From: Pseudomonas syringae pv. cilantro
GTDB taxonomy: Bacteria > Pseudomonadota > Gammaproteobacteria > Pseudomonadales > Pseudomonadaceae
DNA length: 51,513 bases
Assembly (NCBI RefSeq): GCF_001293775.1
Contig: NZ_LGLN01000078.1
Location: forward strand, 155,449 to 206,961
Reading direction: 5' to 3'
The position numbers and the translations under genes were made by a program. Positions 42,517 through 51,479 of this stretch are shown piece by piece (the stretch's first letter is position 1; the number at the start of each line of letters is the position of its first letter). Below the pieces are notes generated by a model. The model was given only the letters and a program-made list of their open reading frames with translations, had not been told where the DNA came from and searched no databases.

Positions 42517-43404
42517 TCACACAAGATACTTGTTGAACCACTCCAGCGTCCGCTCCCAAGCCAGTTTGGCGGCGGCTTCGTCGTAGCGAGGGGTCGAGTC
42601 GTTGTGGAAGCCGTGGTTGGCGCCCGGATAGATATAGGTTTCGTAGGTCGTACCAGCTGCTTTCAATGCCTTCTCGTACGCAGGCCAGCCTTCATTGATG
42701 CGGGTATCCAGTTCGCCGTAGTGAATCATCACCGGAGCCTTGATCTTCGCCACGTCTTTGGCGTCAGGCTGACGCCCGTAGAACGAGACCGCCGCGCCCA
42801 GCTCCGGGTACGCAACGGCCGCAGCGTTGGCCACGCCGCCGCCGTAGCAGAAGCCGGTGATCCCGACTTTGCCGGTGGTTGCGTCATGCTTCATCAGCCA
42901 CTCGACGGCCGCGAAGAAGTCGTTCATGAGTTTTTCCGGGTCGACCTTCTGCTGGAGCTCGCGGCCCTTGTCGTCATTGCCCGGATAGCCACCGACCGAC
43001 GAAAGACCGTCGGGTGCCAGCGCAATAAACCCGGCTTTTGCCACGCGCCGGGCCACGTCTTCGATGTATGGGTTCAAGCCGCGATTCTCGTGCGCGACAA
43101 CCACAGCAGCCACCTTGCCGGTGGCTTTCGCCGGGCGCACCAGATAACCGCGCACCTGACCATGGCCCTTGGGGGACGGGTAATTCACATACTCGGCGAT
43201 GATATCCGGGTCGGTAAACTCAATCTGGGTGGCCAGTGCATAGTTGGGGCTCAACGAAGCAAGCAACGCGCTGGCGGTCAGCCCGCCCAGGGTGAACAGC
43301 GCGGCACGGTCGAGGAATTCACGCCGGTTGATCTTGCCATGGGCGTAGTAGTCGTAGAGCTCAAGCAGTTCAGGCGCAAAGTCTTTCGCGGTGAGACGTT
43401 CCAT
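42517..43404 (-). CDS. Dienelactone hydrolase family protein with Tat-like signal (YghX-like)
   Basis: A 295-residue alpha/beta hydrolase; I chose the Met of MERLTAKDFAPEL, nine bases after AGAGGA, over an ATG two codons earlier. A twin-arginine-like segment NRREFLDRAALFTLGGLTASALLAS ends near ALA, about 25 residues in, so export by Tat is likely although the pre-signal part is long. The catalytic triad of the family is visible: Cys in GFCYGGGVANAAA, Asp in YGELDTRIN and His in GANHGFHN. Relatives hydrolyse lactones or esters; YghX of E. coli has the same build. The gene is transcribed alone. Confidence 0.85.
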   Translation of the reverse strand: MERLTAKDFAPELLELYDYYAHGKINRREFLDRAALFTLGGLTASALLASLSPNYALATQIEFTDPDIIAEYVNYPSPKGHGQVRGYLVRPAKATGKVAAVVVAHENRGLNPYIEDVARRVAKAGFIALAPDGLSSVGGYPGNDDKGRELQQKVDPEKLMNDFFAAVEWLMKHDATTGKVGITGFCYGGGVANAAAVAYPELGAAVSFYGRQPDAKDVAKIKAPVMIHYGELDTRINEGWPAYEKALKAAGTTYETYIYPGANHGFHNDSTPRYDEAAAKLAWERTLEWFNKYLV

Positions 43405-43629
43405 CGGCATGCATCCTCTGAGTCGTACAGGCCGCACGTAAATGCACGGGCCGGTGATCACTGCGCATTAAAGCAGCCTCGTGTCGGGTTGCCACATAAA
43501 CGACAGATACATAACGGTTTGTTAAATTGTTAGACAATGTGTCAGGCATTATGGTTTTTTGCCGATACAGTCGATGAATTCAGTCCTGTGTTCATGGTCA
43601 TACCCAGCCCGCACTCTCGAGAAAACGTG
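43405..43629. other. Divergent intergenic region, dienelactone hydrolase / diguanylate cyclase
   Basis: Short region between two divergent genes; it includes the possible upstream start codons of each. An AT-rich block GTTTGTTAAATTGTTAGACA near 43510-43535 may hold a promoter. No gene or terminator seen. Confidence 0.35.
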
Positions 43630-44685
43630 ATGATGACCCTCCTGGCAGAAGACCGATCCCAGCTGTACAAGGATACGGCCGCCCAGTTCTGGAAGCACAT
43701 TACGCCTATCGTTTACGTCGCCCTCGGCATTCATTGTGTATTTCTGCTGGCGTTTCTCGCCCTGCATGTCGAAATTCTGTGGCTGGCCAACATCGTCAGC
43801 ACCCTGATTTACATCAACTGCATCTACCTGATCAGAGGAGAGCGTTACCGGCAGGCCGGACAACTGATGAGCCTGGAAATCATCGCCCATGCGGTACTGG
43901 CCACCTGCGTGCTGGGCTGGGAAAGCAATTTCAGTTTCTATATGTTCTGCGTCATTCCGATCATTGCGTTCACGTTTCAGCTGGTAACGATCAAACGTGT
44001 CGTGTTCAGCGTCGCGATCCTGCTGGCGGTGGTGGCCTGCTTCGCATTCCGCCGGCACATGGGGCACAACTCCGGCCTGAGCAGTACGATGCTGGATGTG
44101 TTCGGGGTCATCAACGTGTTCACCGCGACCATGCTGGCGATCTACGCCACTGCGCTGTCTGTGCGCTTTACGTCGTCCATCCAGCTGAGCCTGTTTCATC
44201 TGGCCAATCGTGACAGCCTGACCAACCTGTTCACCCGGCGCAGGGTTCTGGATCGGGTGCGGCAGTTGCAGGCGCGACGCCAGGGGCTGTCGGCGTCGCT
44301 CATCCTGCTGGATATCGACCATTTCAAACTGATCAATGACCAGCACGGCCACGATACCGGCGATGTGGTGCTGCAGCGTGTGGCAGACATCATTGTCAGC
44401 AGCGTGCGCAGCAGCGATATGGCGGCCCGCTGGGGTGGCGAAGAGTTTCTGGTGCTGATGCCCGATACCACGCAGGAAGATGCGCAACGGGTGGCCGACC
44501 GGATCTGGACACGCATTGGCAACGAATCAGGCTGGAGCAGGGCGCAGGTCATGAAGGTCACGGCAACGCTGTCGATGGTTGCCATCCATCGCGAAGAGAG
44601 TTTCGAGGTTGCCCTAAGCCGTGCCGATGCGCTGCTTTATCTGGGCAAGAAACAAGGGCGCAACCGGCTGATGGTCGGCGTATGA
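43630..44685 (+). CDS. Membrane-bound diguanylate cyclase (GGDEF domain)
   Basis: A 351-residue protein if started at MMTLLAEDRSQ. In-frame starts at 43537 and 43594 would add polar residues and cannot be excluded, and no strong ribosome site distinguishes them. About six hydrophobic segments fill residues 20-180, giving a membrane sensor of the 7TM-like type. The C-terminal cyclase domain has DSLTNLFTRRR, LILLDIDHFKLINDQHGHDTGD and an intact active site RWGGEEFLVLMPD (GGEEF near residue 269). An inhibitory I-site RSSD lies five residues before it. It should make cyclic di-GMP and be subject to product inhibition. The stimulus is unknown. Confidence 0.92.
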   Translation: MMTLLAEDRSQLYKDTAAQFWKHITPIVYVALGIHCVFLLAFLALHVEILWLANIVSTLIYINCIYLIRGERYRQAGQLMSLEIIAHAVLATCVLGWESNFSFYMFCVIPIIAFTFQLVTIKRVVFSVAILLAVVACFAFRRHMGHNSGLSSTMLDVFGVINVFTATMLAIYATALSVRFTSSIQLSLFHLANRDSLTNLFTRRRVLDRVRQLQARRQGLSASLILLDIDHFKLINDQHGHDTGDVVLQRVADIIVSSVRSSDMAARWGGEEFLVLMPDTTQEDAQRVADRIWTRIGNESGWSRAQVMKVTATLSMVAIHREESFEVALSRADALLYLGKKQGRNRLMVGV

Positions 44686-44733
44686 GCATCGACCGTGCAT
44701 CGGCTCAGCGCACCGTTGCGGCCTTGTGGAAGA

Positions 44734-44976
44734 TCAGTCGCCGCCCATGTCATAAACCGGTAATAAAGTGCGTGTCGACGCGCCATTAAAGGCTCGAAAG
44801 ACGCCATGATGAACGTGCCTTCCGGGCCCATCAACAATGCTGCCAACGCCCCGACTTCATCAGGGCTACCGCAGGTCGGCGAGCAGTGCGTGTTTGCCGG
44901 CGCTGACCCTGCGGGCAATGGCCTGGCCTATGGATCCGGCGCCGATGACGACGGTGACTTGAGTGAGGTCGTTCAT
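44734..44976 (-). pseudogene. Short-chain dehydrogenase/reductase, internally deleted remnant
   Basis: The minus strand starts MNDLTQVTVVIGAGSIGQAI, a Rossmann SDR N-terminus with the GxGxxGxA-type loop, followed by ARRVSAGKHALLADLR and a stop. Immediately beyond, in a shifted frame, comes CGSPDEVGALAALLMGPEGTFI, which is the C-terminal segment of classical SDRs. The roughly 150 residues that should lie between are missing and the join is out of frame. It cannot encode an active enzyme. Confidence 0.8.
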
Positions 44977-45378
44977 TAGCAGTTGAATCCGCTGTGTAAA
45001 GCCCGGATCGCATAGGGCCATCATTTCATCAATAATAGAGCCTTATCGACATAGACCCATGACCCGTATTCATAAGTATGCACCTATCGAACATCGAAGC
45101 AGGCGATCAGCCTTATACATTTGCCTGAACTAGACTCGGCTGTGGCGGATCTCAGCCTGGCGGATGCCAGGCAGCGCAACATCGCGAGCCCCGGCAGGTC
45201 TTCCGCATTTCCGACGTAGTCGCCATCCTTGCTAAAAACACCGATGATGTGCCGCGCATGGGCTGCTGCGGCACTTGGCCCGAGCGGTGTTCGCAGTAGT
45301 CTGCAGCACTGAATTGAAAGCCCGGAATGGAATAGCGCCTCTTCGAGCGCATCGAATAACAATGACAGGACAAGGACG
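44977..45378. other. Leader region of the PQQ dehydrogenase gene
   Basis: About 400 bases with no credible gene. A perfect stem GCCTGGC-GGAT-GCCAGGC lies at 45155-45172. Small open frames on both strands have no ribosome sites. The dehydrogenase promoter is presumably in here. Confidence 0.4.
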
Positions 45379-47745
45379 ATGATTCTGAAAGTGACGAGTA
45401 TCGCCATGGCGATACTGAGTATTACCCTGCTCTACATGGGCGCGCAGCTGGTGGCGGTCGGAGGTTCTCCCGCGTATTCGATCATAGCCCTCGGGATGTT
45501 GGCGACGGCGGTTTTGCTGTTCCTGAGAAAGAAGTCGGCACTGACGCTTTATGCGCTGCTTCTCTGGGGCATTCTGATCTGGATCGTCTACGAAGTCGGA
45601 TTCGATAAATGGCAGTGGATTCCCCGAGGTGATGTCTTTGCGCTGGTCGGGCTTTGGCTGGCGCTGCCGTGGGTAGTACGCCCGCTTTACCGTGCGCAGG
45701 CTGGCGATCAGCAACGCCGCTTTCACCCGTTTCTGGGTGGCACGCTTGGCGTGATACTGGTGATCGTGGTCGCAATGATGGTTTACGATCCTTACCCGCA
45801 ACACGGACAGATCAGCACCGCCGGTACGTCTCGCAGTGCTGAAACAGCCGGTAACGACTGGGTCGCGTATGGCGGAACCAACACTGGCCAACGCTTTTCC
45901 AGCCTCGATCAGATCACGCCGAAAACCGTCGGCAAGCTGTCGGTCGCCTGGGAATACCACACCGGCGACCTGCGTGACGCAGGCAAGGATGCGGGCGAAT
46001 ACACGTTCGAAGCCACTCCGCTGAAGGTCAATGACCGGGTCTATGTCTGTACACCGCACAACGAAGTGCATGCCCTGAACCCGCAAAGCGGCGAACTGGC
46101 CTGGAAGTACACGCCGGAGAAAAAACGCTCGTATCTGCAACAGCACCAGACTTGCCGTGGCGTCAGCTACTACGCCGCGTCGAATGGCGCCGCGGGCACG
46201 CCAGCGCAATGCGCAAAACGCATCATCACGGCCACCACCGATGCGCGACTGGTCGCGCTGGATGCCGACACTGGCAAACTGTGCAGCGATTTTGGCAGCG
46301 CGGGTGTGATCGACCTCAGCGTCAATATGGGCGAAGTTCGTCCGCACGCATTGATGCAGACCTCTGCGCCGCTGATTGCCGGTGATTTGATCGTGATTGG
46401 CAGTTCGGCCATGGACAACGGCTACAACGACGGCAATCCGTCCGGCGTAATTCGCGCCTTCAATGTGGTGACCGGGCAACTGATGTGGAACTTCGATTCA
46501 CACAACCCGCAGGACACCCGGCCCATCGCGGCGGGGCAAACCTACCCGCATGACACGCCGATCGCGTGGGCCACATTGAGCGCCGACGTCAAGAACGGTC
46601 TGGTCTACGTACCGTTTGGCAACGCTTCGCCTGACGAGACTGGCACACTGCGAGACCCTGAGAGCAACACCGAGAAATTTCGCGACGCGCTGGCTGCACT
46701 GGACCTGAAAACCGGGGCATTGCGCTGGAAATTCCAGACCTCGCACAACGACCTGTGGGATCGCGACAATCCTTCGCAGCCGTCATTGCTCGAACTGGGC
46801 AAGGCGGGCAGCCAACAACCGGCAATCCTGGTGCCCACCAAAGTCGGCAATATCTTCGTGCTCAACCGCCTGACCGGCGAGCCGATTGTCCCGGTCGAAC
46901 AGGTCAAAGTGTCTACCGACGGCGGTGTCGCCGGCGAGCGTTTTGCGCCGAGCCAGCCCGTTTCCCGGCTCAACTTCATCCCGCCAGCGCTGACCGAGAC
47001 TTCCATGTGGGGCGTCACGCCTTTCGACCAGATGGCCTGCCGGATCACTTACAACAAGCTGCGTTACGACGGCAATCCGTGGACACCTGCCACCGAGAAG
47101 GGCTCGCTGGTCTATCCCGGCAATATCGGCGTGTTCAACTGGGGCTCTGTGGCGGTCGATCCGGATCGGCAGATACTCGTCGCCGCACCTGTGCGTCTGG
47201 CGTATATCTACAACCTGATCAAGCGTCCTGCGCAGGCCGCAGAGAAACGGCTGTTCACCGAAGAAGGCAAGCCGTACTGGAACGAAAACTTCAAGGGCGA
47301 CTACGCCATCCGCATTTCAAGGCTTGCGTCCAGCCTCGGCATTCCGTGTACTGCGCCACCGTGGGGCAGCATGGTCGGCGTCGACCTGAACACCGGCAAG
47401 ACCGAATGGACCCGGCGGGTCGGCAACACCAAAAACCTGAAGACCAGTTTCATGCAGGAGCGTTTTCCAATCGGCTTCCCGATGGGCATGGTCGCCCACG
47501 GTGGTCCGTTGCTGACCGCTGGCGGTGTGATCTTTCACGGGGCAACCGCGGACAATTTCTTCCGAGCCTACGACGTCAATACCGGGGAAGTGCTCTGGGA
47601 GCATGAATTACCGGCCGGCGGCCAGGCAACGCCTTCAACCTACACCGGCAATGACGGCAAGCAGTACGTGATCATTGCCGCAGGTGGTCACGGATCGTTG
47701 GGAACGACATTGGGCGACAGCGTGATTGCGTTCCAGCTGGACTGA
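45379..47745 (+). CDS. Membrane-bound PQQ-dependent dehydrogenase (glucose/quinate/shikimate family)
   Basis: A 788-residue quinoprotein with AAGGA ahead of the ATG. The first 150 residues hold about five membrane helices, as in Gcd and QuiA-type enzymes, and the rest is a periplasmic eight-bladed propeller. Motifs include GNDWVAYGGTNTGQRFSSLDQI, TPHNEVHALNPQSGELAWKY, HNDLWDRDNPSQP (catalytic Asp region), SLGIPCTAPPWGSMVGVDLN and HGSLGTTLGDSVIAFQLD. It oxidises glucose or a cyclic polyol acid in the periplasm and passes electrons to ubiquinone. Glucose (gcd) and quinate/shikimate (quiA) enzymes are hard to tell apart by eye, so I leave the symbol empty. Convergent with the LuxR gene. Confidence 0.87.
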   Translation: MILKVTSIAMAILSITLLYMGAQLVAVGGSPAYSIIALGMLATAVLLFLRKKSALTLYALLLWGILIWIVYEVGFDKWQWIPRGDVFALVGLWLALPWVVRPLYRAQAGDQQRRFHPFLGGTLGVILVIVVAMMVYDPYPQHGQISTAGTSRSAETAGNDWVAYGGTNTGQRFSSLDQITPKTVGKLSVAWEYHTGDLRDAGKDAGEYTFEATPLKVNDRVYVCTPHNEVHALNPQSGELAWKYTPEKKRSYLQQHQTCRGVSYYAASNGAAGTPAQCAKRIITATTDARLVALDADTGKLCSDFGSAGVIDLSVNMGEVRPHALMQTSAPLIAGDLIVIGSSAMDNGYNDGNPSGVIRAFNVVTGQLMWNFDSHNPQDTRPIAAGQTYPHDTPIAWATLSADVKNGLVYVPFGNASPDETGTLRDPESNTEKFRDALAALDLKTGALRWKFQTSHNDLWDRDNPSQPSLLELGKAGSQQPAILVPTKVGNIFVLNRLTGEPIVPVEQVKVSTDGGVAGERFAPSQPVSRLNFIPPALTETSMWGVTPFDQMACRITYNKLRYDGNPWTPATEKGSLVYPGNIGVFNWGSVAVDPDRQILVAAPVRLAYIYNLIKRPAQAAEKRLFTEEGKPYWNENFKGDYAIRISRLASSLGIPCTAPPWGSMVGVDLNTGKTEWTRRVGNTKNLKTSFMQERFPIGFPMGMVAHGGPLLTAGGVIFHGATADNFFRAYDVNTGEVLWEHELPAGGQATPSTYTGNDGKQYVIIAAGGHGSLGTTLGDSVIAFQLD

Positions 47746-47756
47746 TCCGGGCACGT

Positions 47757-47784
47757 CATAAAAGGGGCCATGGACGGCCTCTTT
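47757..47784. terminator. Bidirectional terminator between PQQ dehydrogenase and LuxR genes
   Basis: AAAGGGGCC-ATGGAC-GGCCTCTTT (47761-47784) is a nine-pair stem with one G-U/A-C position. On the minus strand it is followed by TTTTATG, giving a U-rich tail for the LuxR gene. On the plus strand it sits 15 bases after the dehydrogenase stop. Confidence 0.7.
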
Positions 47785-47813
47785 GACGCTCGCTCAGGCG
47801 ACGGCCAAACGCG

Positions 47814-48587
47814 TCAATCCCCCGCCATCCAGCGCGCCAGACCATGTCTGCCGCTGACACCGAGCTTCGCCGTTGCCCGCTTCAGGTAGGTTTCCACGGA
47901 ACTGTTCTTGACGTTCAGCCGCTGCGCCAGTTCGGCCACCGTGCCGCCCGTCAGCAAGCCCAGGCAAACTTCCTGCTCGCGTGCGGACAGGGTAATGGCG
48001 TCCTGTGCAAGCCTGCCACTGAAGGCCTGATCCAGAGAACCCGGCTCCGGTTCGACTCGCGCTCCGCGAAGGCAGGCTTGAGCAAGGCTTTGGGCGTGTT
48101 GTTCAACCAGTGGCAACAATGTATCGGACAGACTCTTGAGCAATGACAACTCGGTCAGAGAAAACGCCCGCAGGGTGGTCAACCGATAAACGCAGATGAT
48201 TCGACGCAATTCGCCGTGACTGGAAACCAGACTGCACTGATGCGTAATGCGTTGCGGATGTTGCATGCCCGAAGGCGGCTTGAGCTGGATCAGCAGCGGA
48301 TCCTGCATGTGCAGAATGCTCGACAGCAGCGGATGGCCGGGTGAATCCGCAGCCATATTGGCGTACTGCAAGCCGGCGCCGCCGAGCAGGTCGATACGGC
48401 TGACGCTGCCCTCGCGAAGGTTCAGCATCAATTCACTGAGATCGAGCCCGTGAATCGGCACCAACGAGTGGACCAATTGCAGCATGCGCCCGGCAAATGT
48501 GCTGCAACCGATGCTCGAAACCAGGCTCGCCAGTTGCAGATAAAAGCGCGGATCGTCGCTGTATTCAAAGTTTTGCGCCGTGTTCAT
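47814..48587 (-). CDS. syfR: LuxR family transcriptional regulator beside the lipopeptide synthetase (SyfR-like)
   Basis: A 257-residue protein if started at MNTAQNFEYSDDPRFY, preceded by GGTCAAG; the frame is open for 31 further codons with less likely content. The C-terminal GerE-type helix-turn-helix is clear: LSAREQEVCLGLLTGGTVAELAQRLNVKNSSVETYLKRATAKLGV. The N-terminal part lacks an obvious receiver or acyl-homoserine-lactone domain. It is divergent from a lipopeptide synthetase gene whose first module loads leucine. In P. syringae the LuxR regulator SyfR is encoded just upstream of syfA, which fits, so the symbol is based on context. Confidence 0.8.
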   Translation of the reverse strand: MNTAQNFEYSDDPRFYLQLASLVSSIGCSTFAGRMLQLVHSLVPIHGLDLSELMLNLREGSVSRIDLLGGAGLQYANMAADSPGHPLLSSILHMQDPLLIQLKPPSGMQHPQRITHQCSLVSSHGELRRIICVYRLTTLRAFSLTELSLLKSLSDTLLPLVEQHAQSLAQACLRGARVEPEPGSLDQAFSGRLAQDAITLSAREQEVCLGLLTGGTVAELAQRLNVKNSSVETYLKRATAKLGVSGRHGLARWMAGD

Positions 48588-48881
48588 CTTGACCTTTCCC
48601 GATTCCAACCATGCGCAAGGAGGACAGTGGTCAACTCCTTTTCGCGGCGACTGCTGATAACCATTACTCATAAAAATCAATAGGTCACTATTCTTTGGCT
48701 ATTCAGCCTAAGGATTGCGCCTGCGTCTGTAACGAAAAACAGGGACACGCTCAAACGTCATAGGGAACCAAAACGCCAGTCGTGGGTAGCGACACGCCAG
48801 TGTCCGGGTTTAAGGGGCCATACAGTGACAGGAGCACAAGGGCTTAATCCGCGTCTTAACTGCCAGGAAGGACCTTGAGCC
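48588..48881. promoter_or_regulatory. Divergent control region, LuxR gene / lipopeptide synthetase
   Basis: About 290 bases. The octamer ACGCCAGT occurs twice in direct repeat, at 48773 and 48794, 21 bases or two helical turns apart. Next to it TGTCCGGGTTTAAGGGGCCA (48801-48820) loosely resembles the syr-syp box bound by LuxR regulators of syringomycin genes. Both are candidates only. Confidence 0.4.
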
Positions 48882-51479
48882 ATGTACGCCTCCGCCGCCG
48901 CACACTTCCCTCTGACCGCCGCCCAGCGCGACGTCTGGCTTGACCAGATCAGCTGTGGTGATTCTCCGCTGTACAACATCGGCGGCTACTTGGATGTTGA
49001 CGGTCCGCTGGACGCGGCGACCTTGCAGCGTGCGCTCGACCTGTTGGTCGCCAGCCATGAAGGCTTGCGCACTGTATTGCTGCCGGGGGCCGGAGCAGAC
49101 GGTCTGCCGCTGCAAACCTATGCGACGAACCTGCCCATGCCGCTGACCGTGCATGATTTCAGCGCTCATCAGCAACCGGTGCAGGCGGCTCAGGCTCTGG
49201 TTACCGAGCAGATGCGCCGTCCGTATGTCTTCGATGGCAGTCCGTTGCTCGGCTTCAGCCTCATTCGTCTGGCCACGAATCAGTACTGGCTGGCCAGCCA
49301 GGCTCATCACCTGATTCTCGATGGCTGGGGTTTCGGGCAAATGCTGCAGTCGCTGGGGGACATCTACTCGGCGCTGATACACGGCGACAGTCCGGTGTTC
49401 GACGCCCCACGCTACAGCGACTTTATCGAAGAGGACGCCCGTTACCAGGCGTCCGGGCGCTACAGTCGGGACAAGGACTACTGGCTGGAAAAATACCGCA
49501 ATCTGCCTGAGCCACTGCTGGTCTCCCGTTATCACAATCGTCGACTGACTGATCCGGCGCCTTCGCACGCCTGGGTGCAGGCGTTGCCTGAAGCCCTGCA
49601 CGCGCGCATGAAACAGTTCGCCGAGCAGCAAGGCGCTTCGACATTCCATGTACTGCTCGCGGTGTTGCATGTGTACTTCACCCGTACTGAGCAGCGCGAA
49701 GAATGGGTCGTCGGCCTGCCGTTGCTGAATCGCACCGGGGCGCGTTTCAAAGCGACGCTGGGGCACTTTGCGCAGGTCAGCGCGGTGCGCATGGCCTTCG
49801 CGCAAGGCATGGATTTCGCGACGCTGGTCAGCGAAGTGCGTGATGCGCTCAAGCGCGATTTTCGCCATCAGCGCTTCCCGCTGAGCGAACTGAATCGCAC
49901 CCTTGGCGTCACGCGGGAGGAACGGGCGCAACTGTTCGAGGTGTCGGTTTCCTATGAGCAGGAAGGTCATGATTACCGCTATGGAGATGCGCAGGCCCGG
50001 ACAGTAAAAGTATCCAACGGTTACGAAGCCACGCCGCTGGCCATCCACATGCGCAGCAATCTGAACAGCGACGAAGCATCGCTGCACCTGGTTCACCATC
50101 GTGCCTGGATCAATGACGCCGAAGCCGAGGCGATTGCCGGGCGTCTGCTGTCGATCCTTGAGCAAGGCCTGGAAAACCCTGCTTTGCAGGTCAACGAATT
50201 CGACCTGCTGACCCGTACCGAGCACCTGAACATCCAGCAGTGGAACGCCACCGGCATGGACGCTGGCGATGAGCAACTGATTCACCGGCGCATCGAACAA
50301 CAGGCACGGTTGCAGCCCGATACGATCGCCGCCGTGCATCTAGGGCAAGCGCTGACCTATGCGCAGCTTGATCGGCAGGCCAATGCGCTGGCTCAGCGTC
50401 TTGTCGAATCCGGCGTGCGCCCGGACGACCGCGTCGCCGTGGTGTCACGGCGCAGCCTGCAGACGTTGGTGGGGCTGCTGGCCACGCTCAAGGCGGGTGC
50501 CGCGTATGTACCGATCGACCCGTCCCATCCGCGCGAGCGCCTGACTTATCTGCTGACCGACAGCGCACCGGTTGCCGTGCTGACGCTGGCAACGCTGGTC
50601 GAGCGCCTGCCGTCATTGACGGTGCCATTGATCGAGCTGGATGACTGCCTCGACGCGCCGGGCAGCGACATCAGCCCGCAGGTGGCGGGCCTGAGCAGCG
50701 CCAGTCTGGTGTATGTCATTTACACCTCCGGCTCCACCGGTCAACCGAAGGGCGTGATGGTCGAACACCGCATGCTGGCCAATCTGGTCGACTGGCACTG
50801 CGATGCCTTCGCGCTCAAGGCAGGCGGACACACCTCTTGCCTGGCCGGCTTCGGTTTTGACGCCATGGCCTGGGAAGTCTGGCCAACCCTGTGTGCGGGC
50901 GCGACCCTGCATCTGGCGCCGGTCCAAGAGGGTGGCGAAGACATCGAAGCCCTTTTGCAATGGTGGCGCGCCCAGCCGCTGGACGTCAGTTTCCTTCCGA
51001 CCCCGGTGGCCGAATACGCATTCAGTCAGGCCGACGATCATCCGACCTTGCGCACTCTGCTGATCGGCGGCGACCGCCTTCGCCAGTTCGCCCATAACCG
51101 CCGTTACGCGGTGGTCAACAATTACGGGCCGACCGAAACCACCGTGGTCGCGACCTCCGGCCAGGTGCTGGTCAACGGCTCGCTGCACATCGGCGGCCCG
51201 GTCGCCAATACCCGGGTTTACGTGCTGGATGAGCATTTGCGACCCATGCCGGTGGGCATCAGCGGCGAACTGTATATCGGCGGTTCGGGCGTCGCCCGTG
51301 GCTATCTGAACCAGCCGCAACTGATCGAAGAACGTTTCATCGCCGACCCGTTCAGCGACCAGCCTCAGGCGCGCATGTACCGCAGCGGCGATCTGGTGCG
51401 CTGGAATGCCGACGGCATGCTGGATTATCTGTATGCGCGCCACGAACCCCACCTAGCAAAAAATGAGTATCTGATTTAG
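48882..51479 (+). pseudogene. syfA: Lipopeptide synthetase (syringafactin SyfA-like), interrupted after A-domain motif A7
   Basis: The frame of 865 codons starts with an N-terminal condensation domain (HHLILDG, His142-143 and Asp147) of the kind that attaches the fatty acid in lipopeptide synthetases. An adenylation domain follows: A3 YTSGSTGQPKG at residues 614-624, A4 FGFDAMAWEVW, A5 NNYGPTETT, A6 GELYIGGSGVARGY, A7 YRSGDLVRWNADGMLDYL. The specificity residues read D-A-W-F-L-G-N-V-V, the leucine code, matching the first Leu of syringafactin. After Leu850 (51431) the expected GRxDxQVKIRG (A8) is replaced by 15 unrelated residues and a stop. No carrier domain remains in frame, so the protein would be inactive. 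Normal SyfA has several modules. Confidence 0.8.

Noticed and set aside
45084..45407. 107-codon minus-strand open frame in the PQQ dehydrogenase leader
   Set aside because: Overlaps the dehydrogenase start, lacks a ribosome site and matches no family I know.
48810..50339. 509-codon minus-strand open frame opposite the synthetase gene
   Set aside because: Antisense shadow of the condensation and adenylation domains, with no ribosome site or family.
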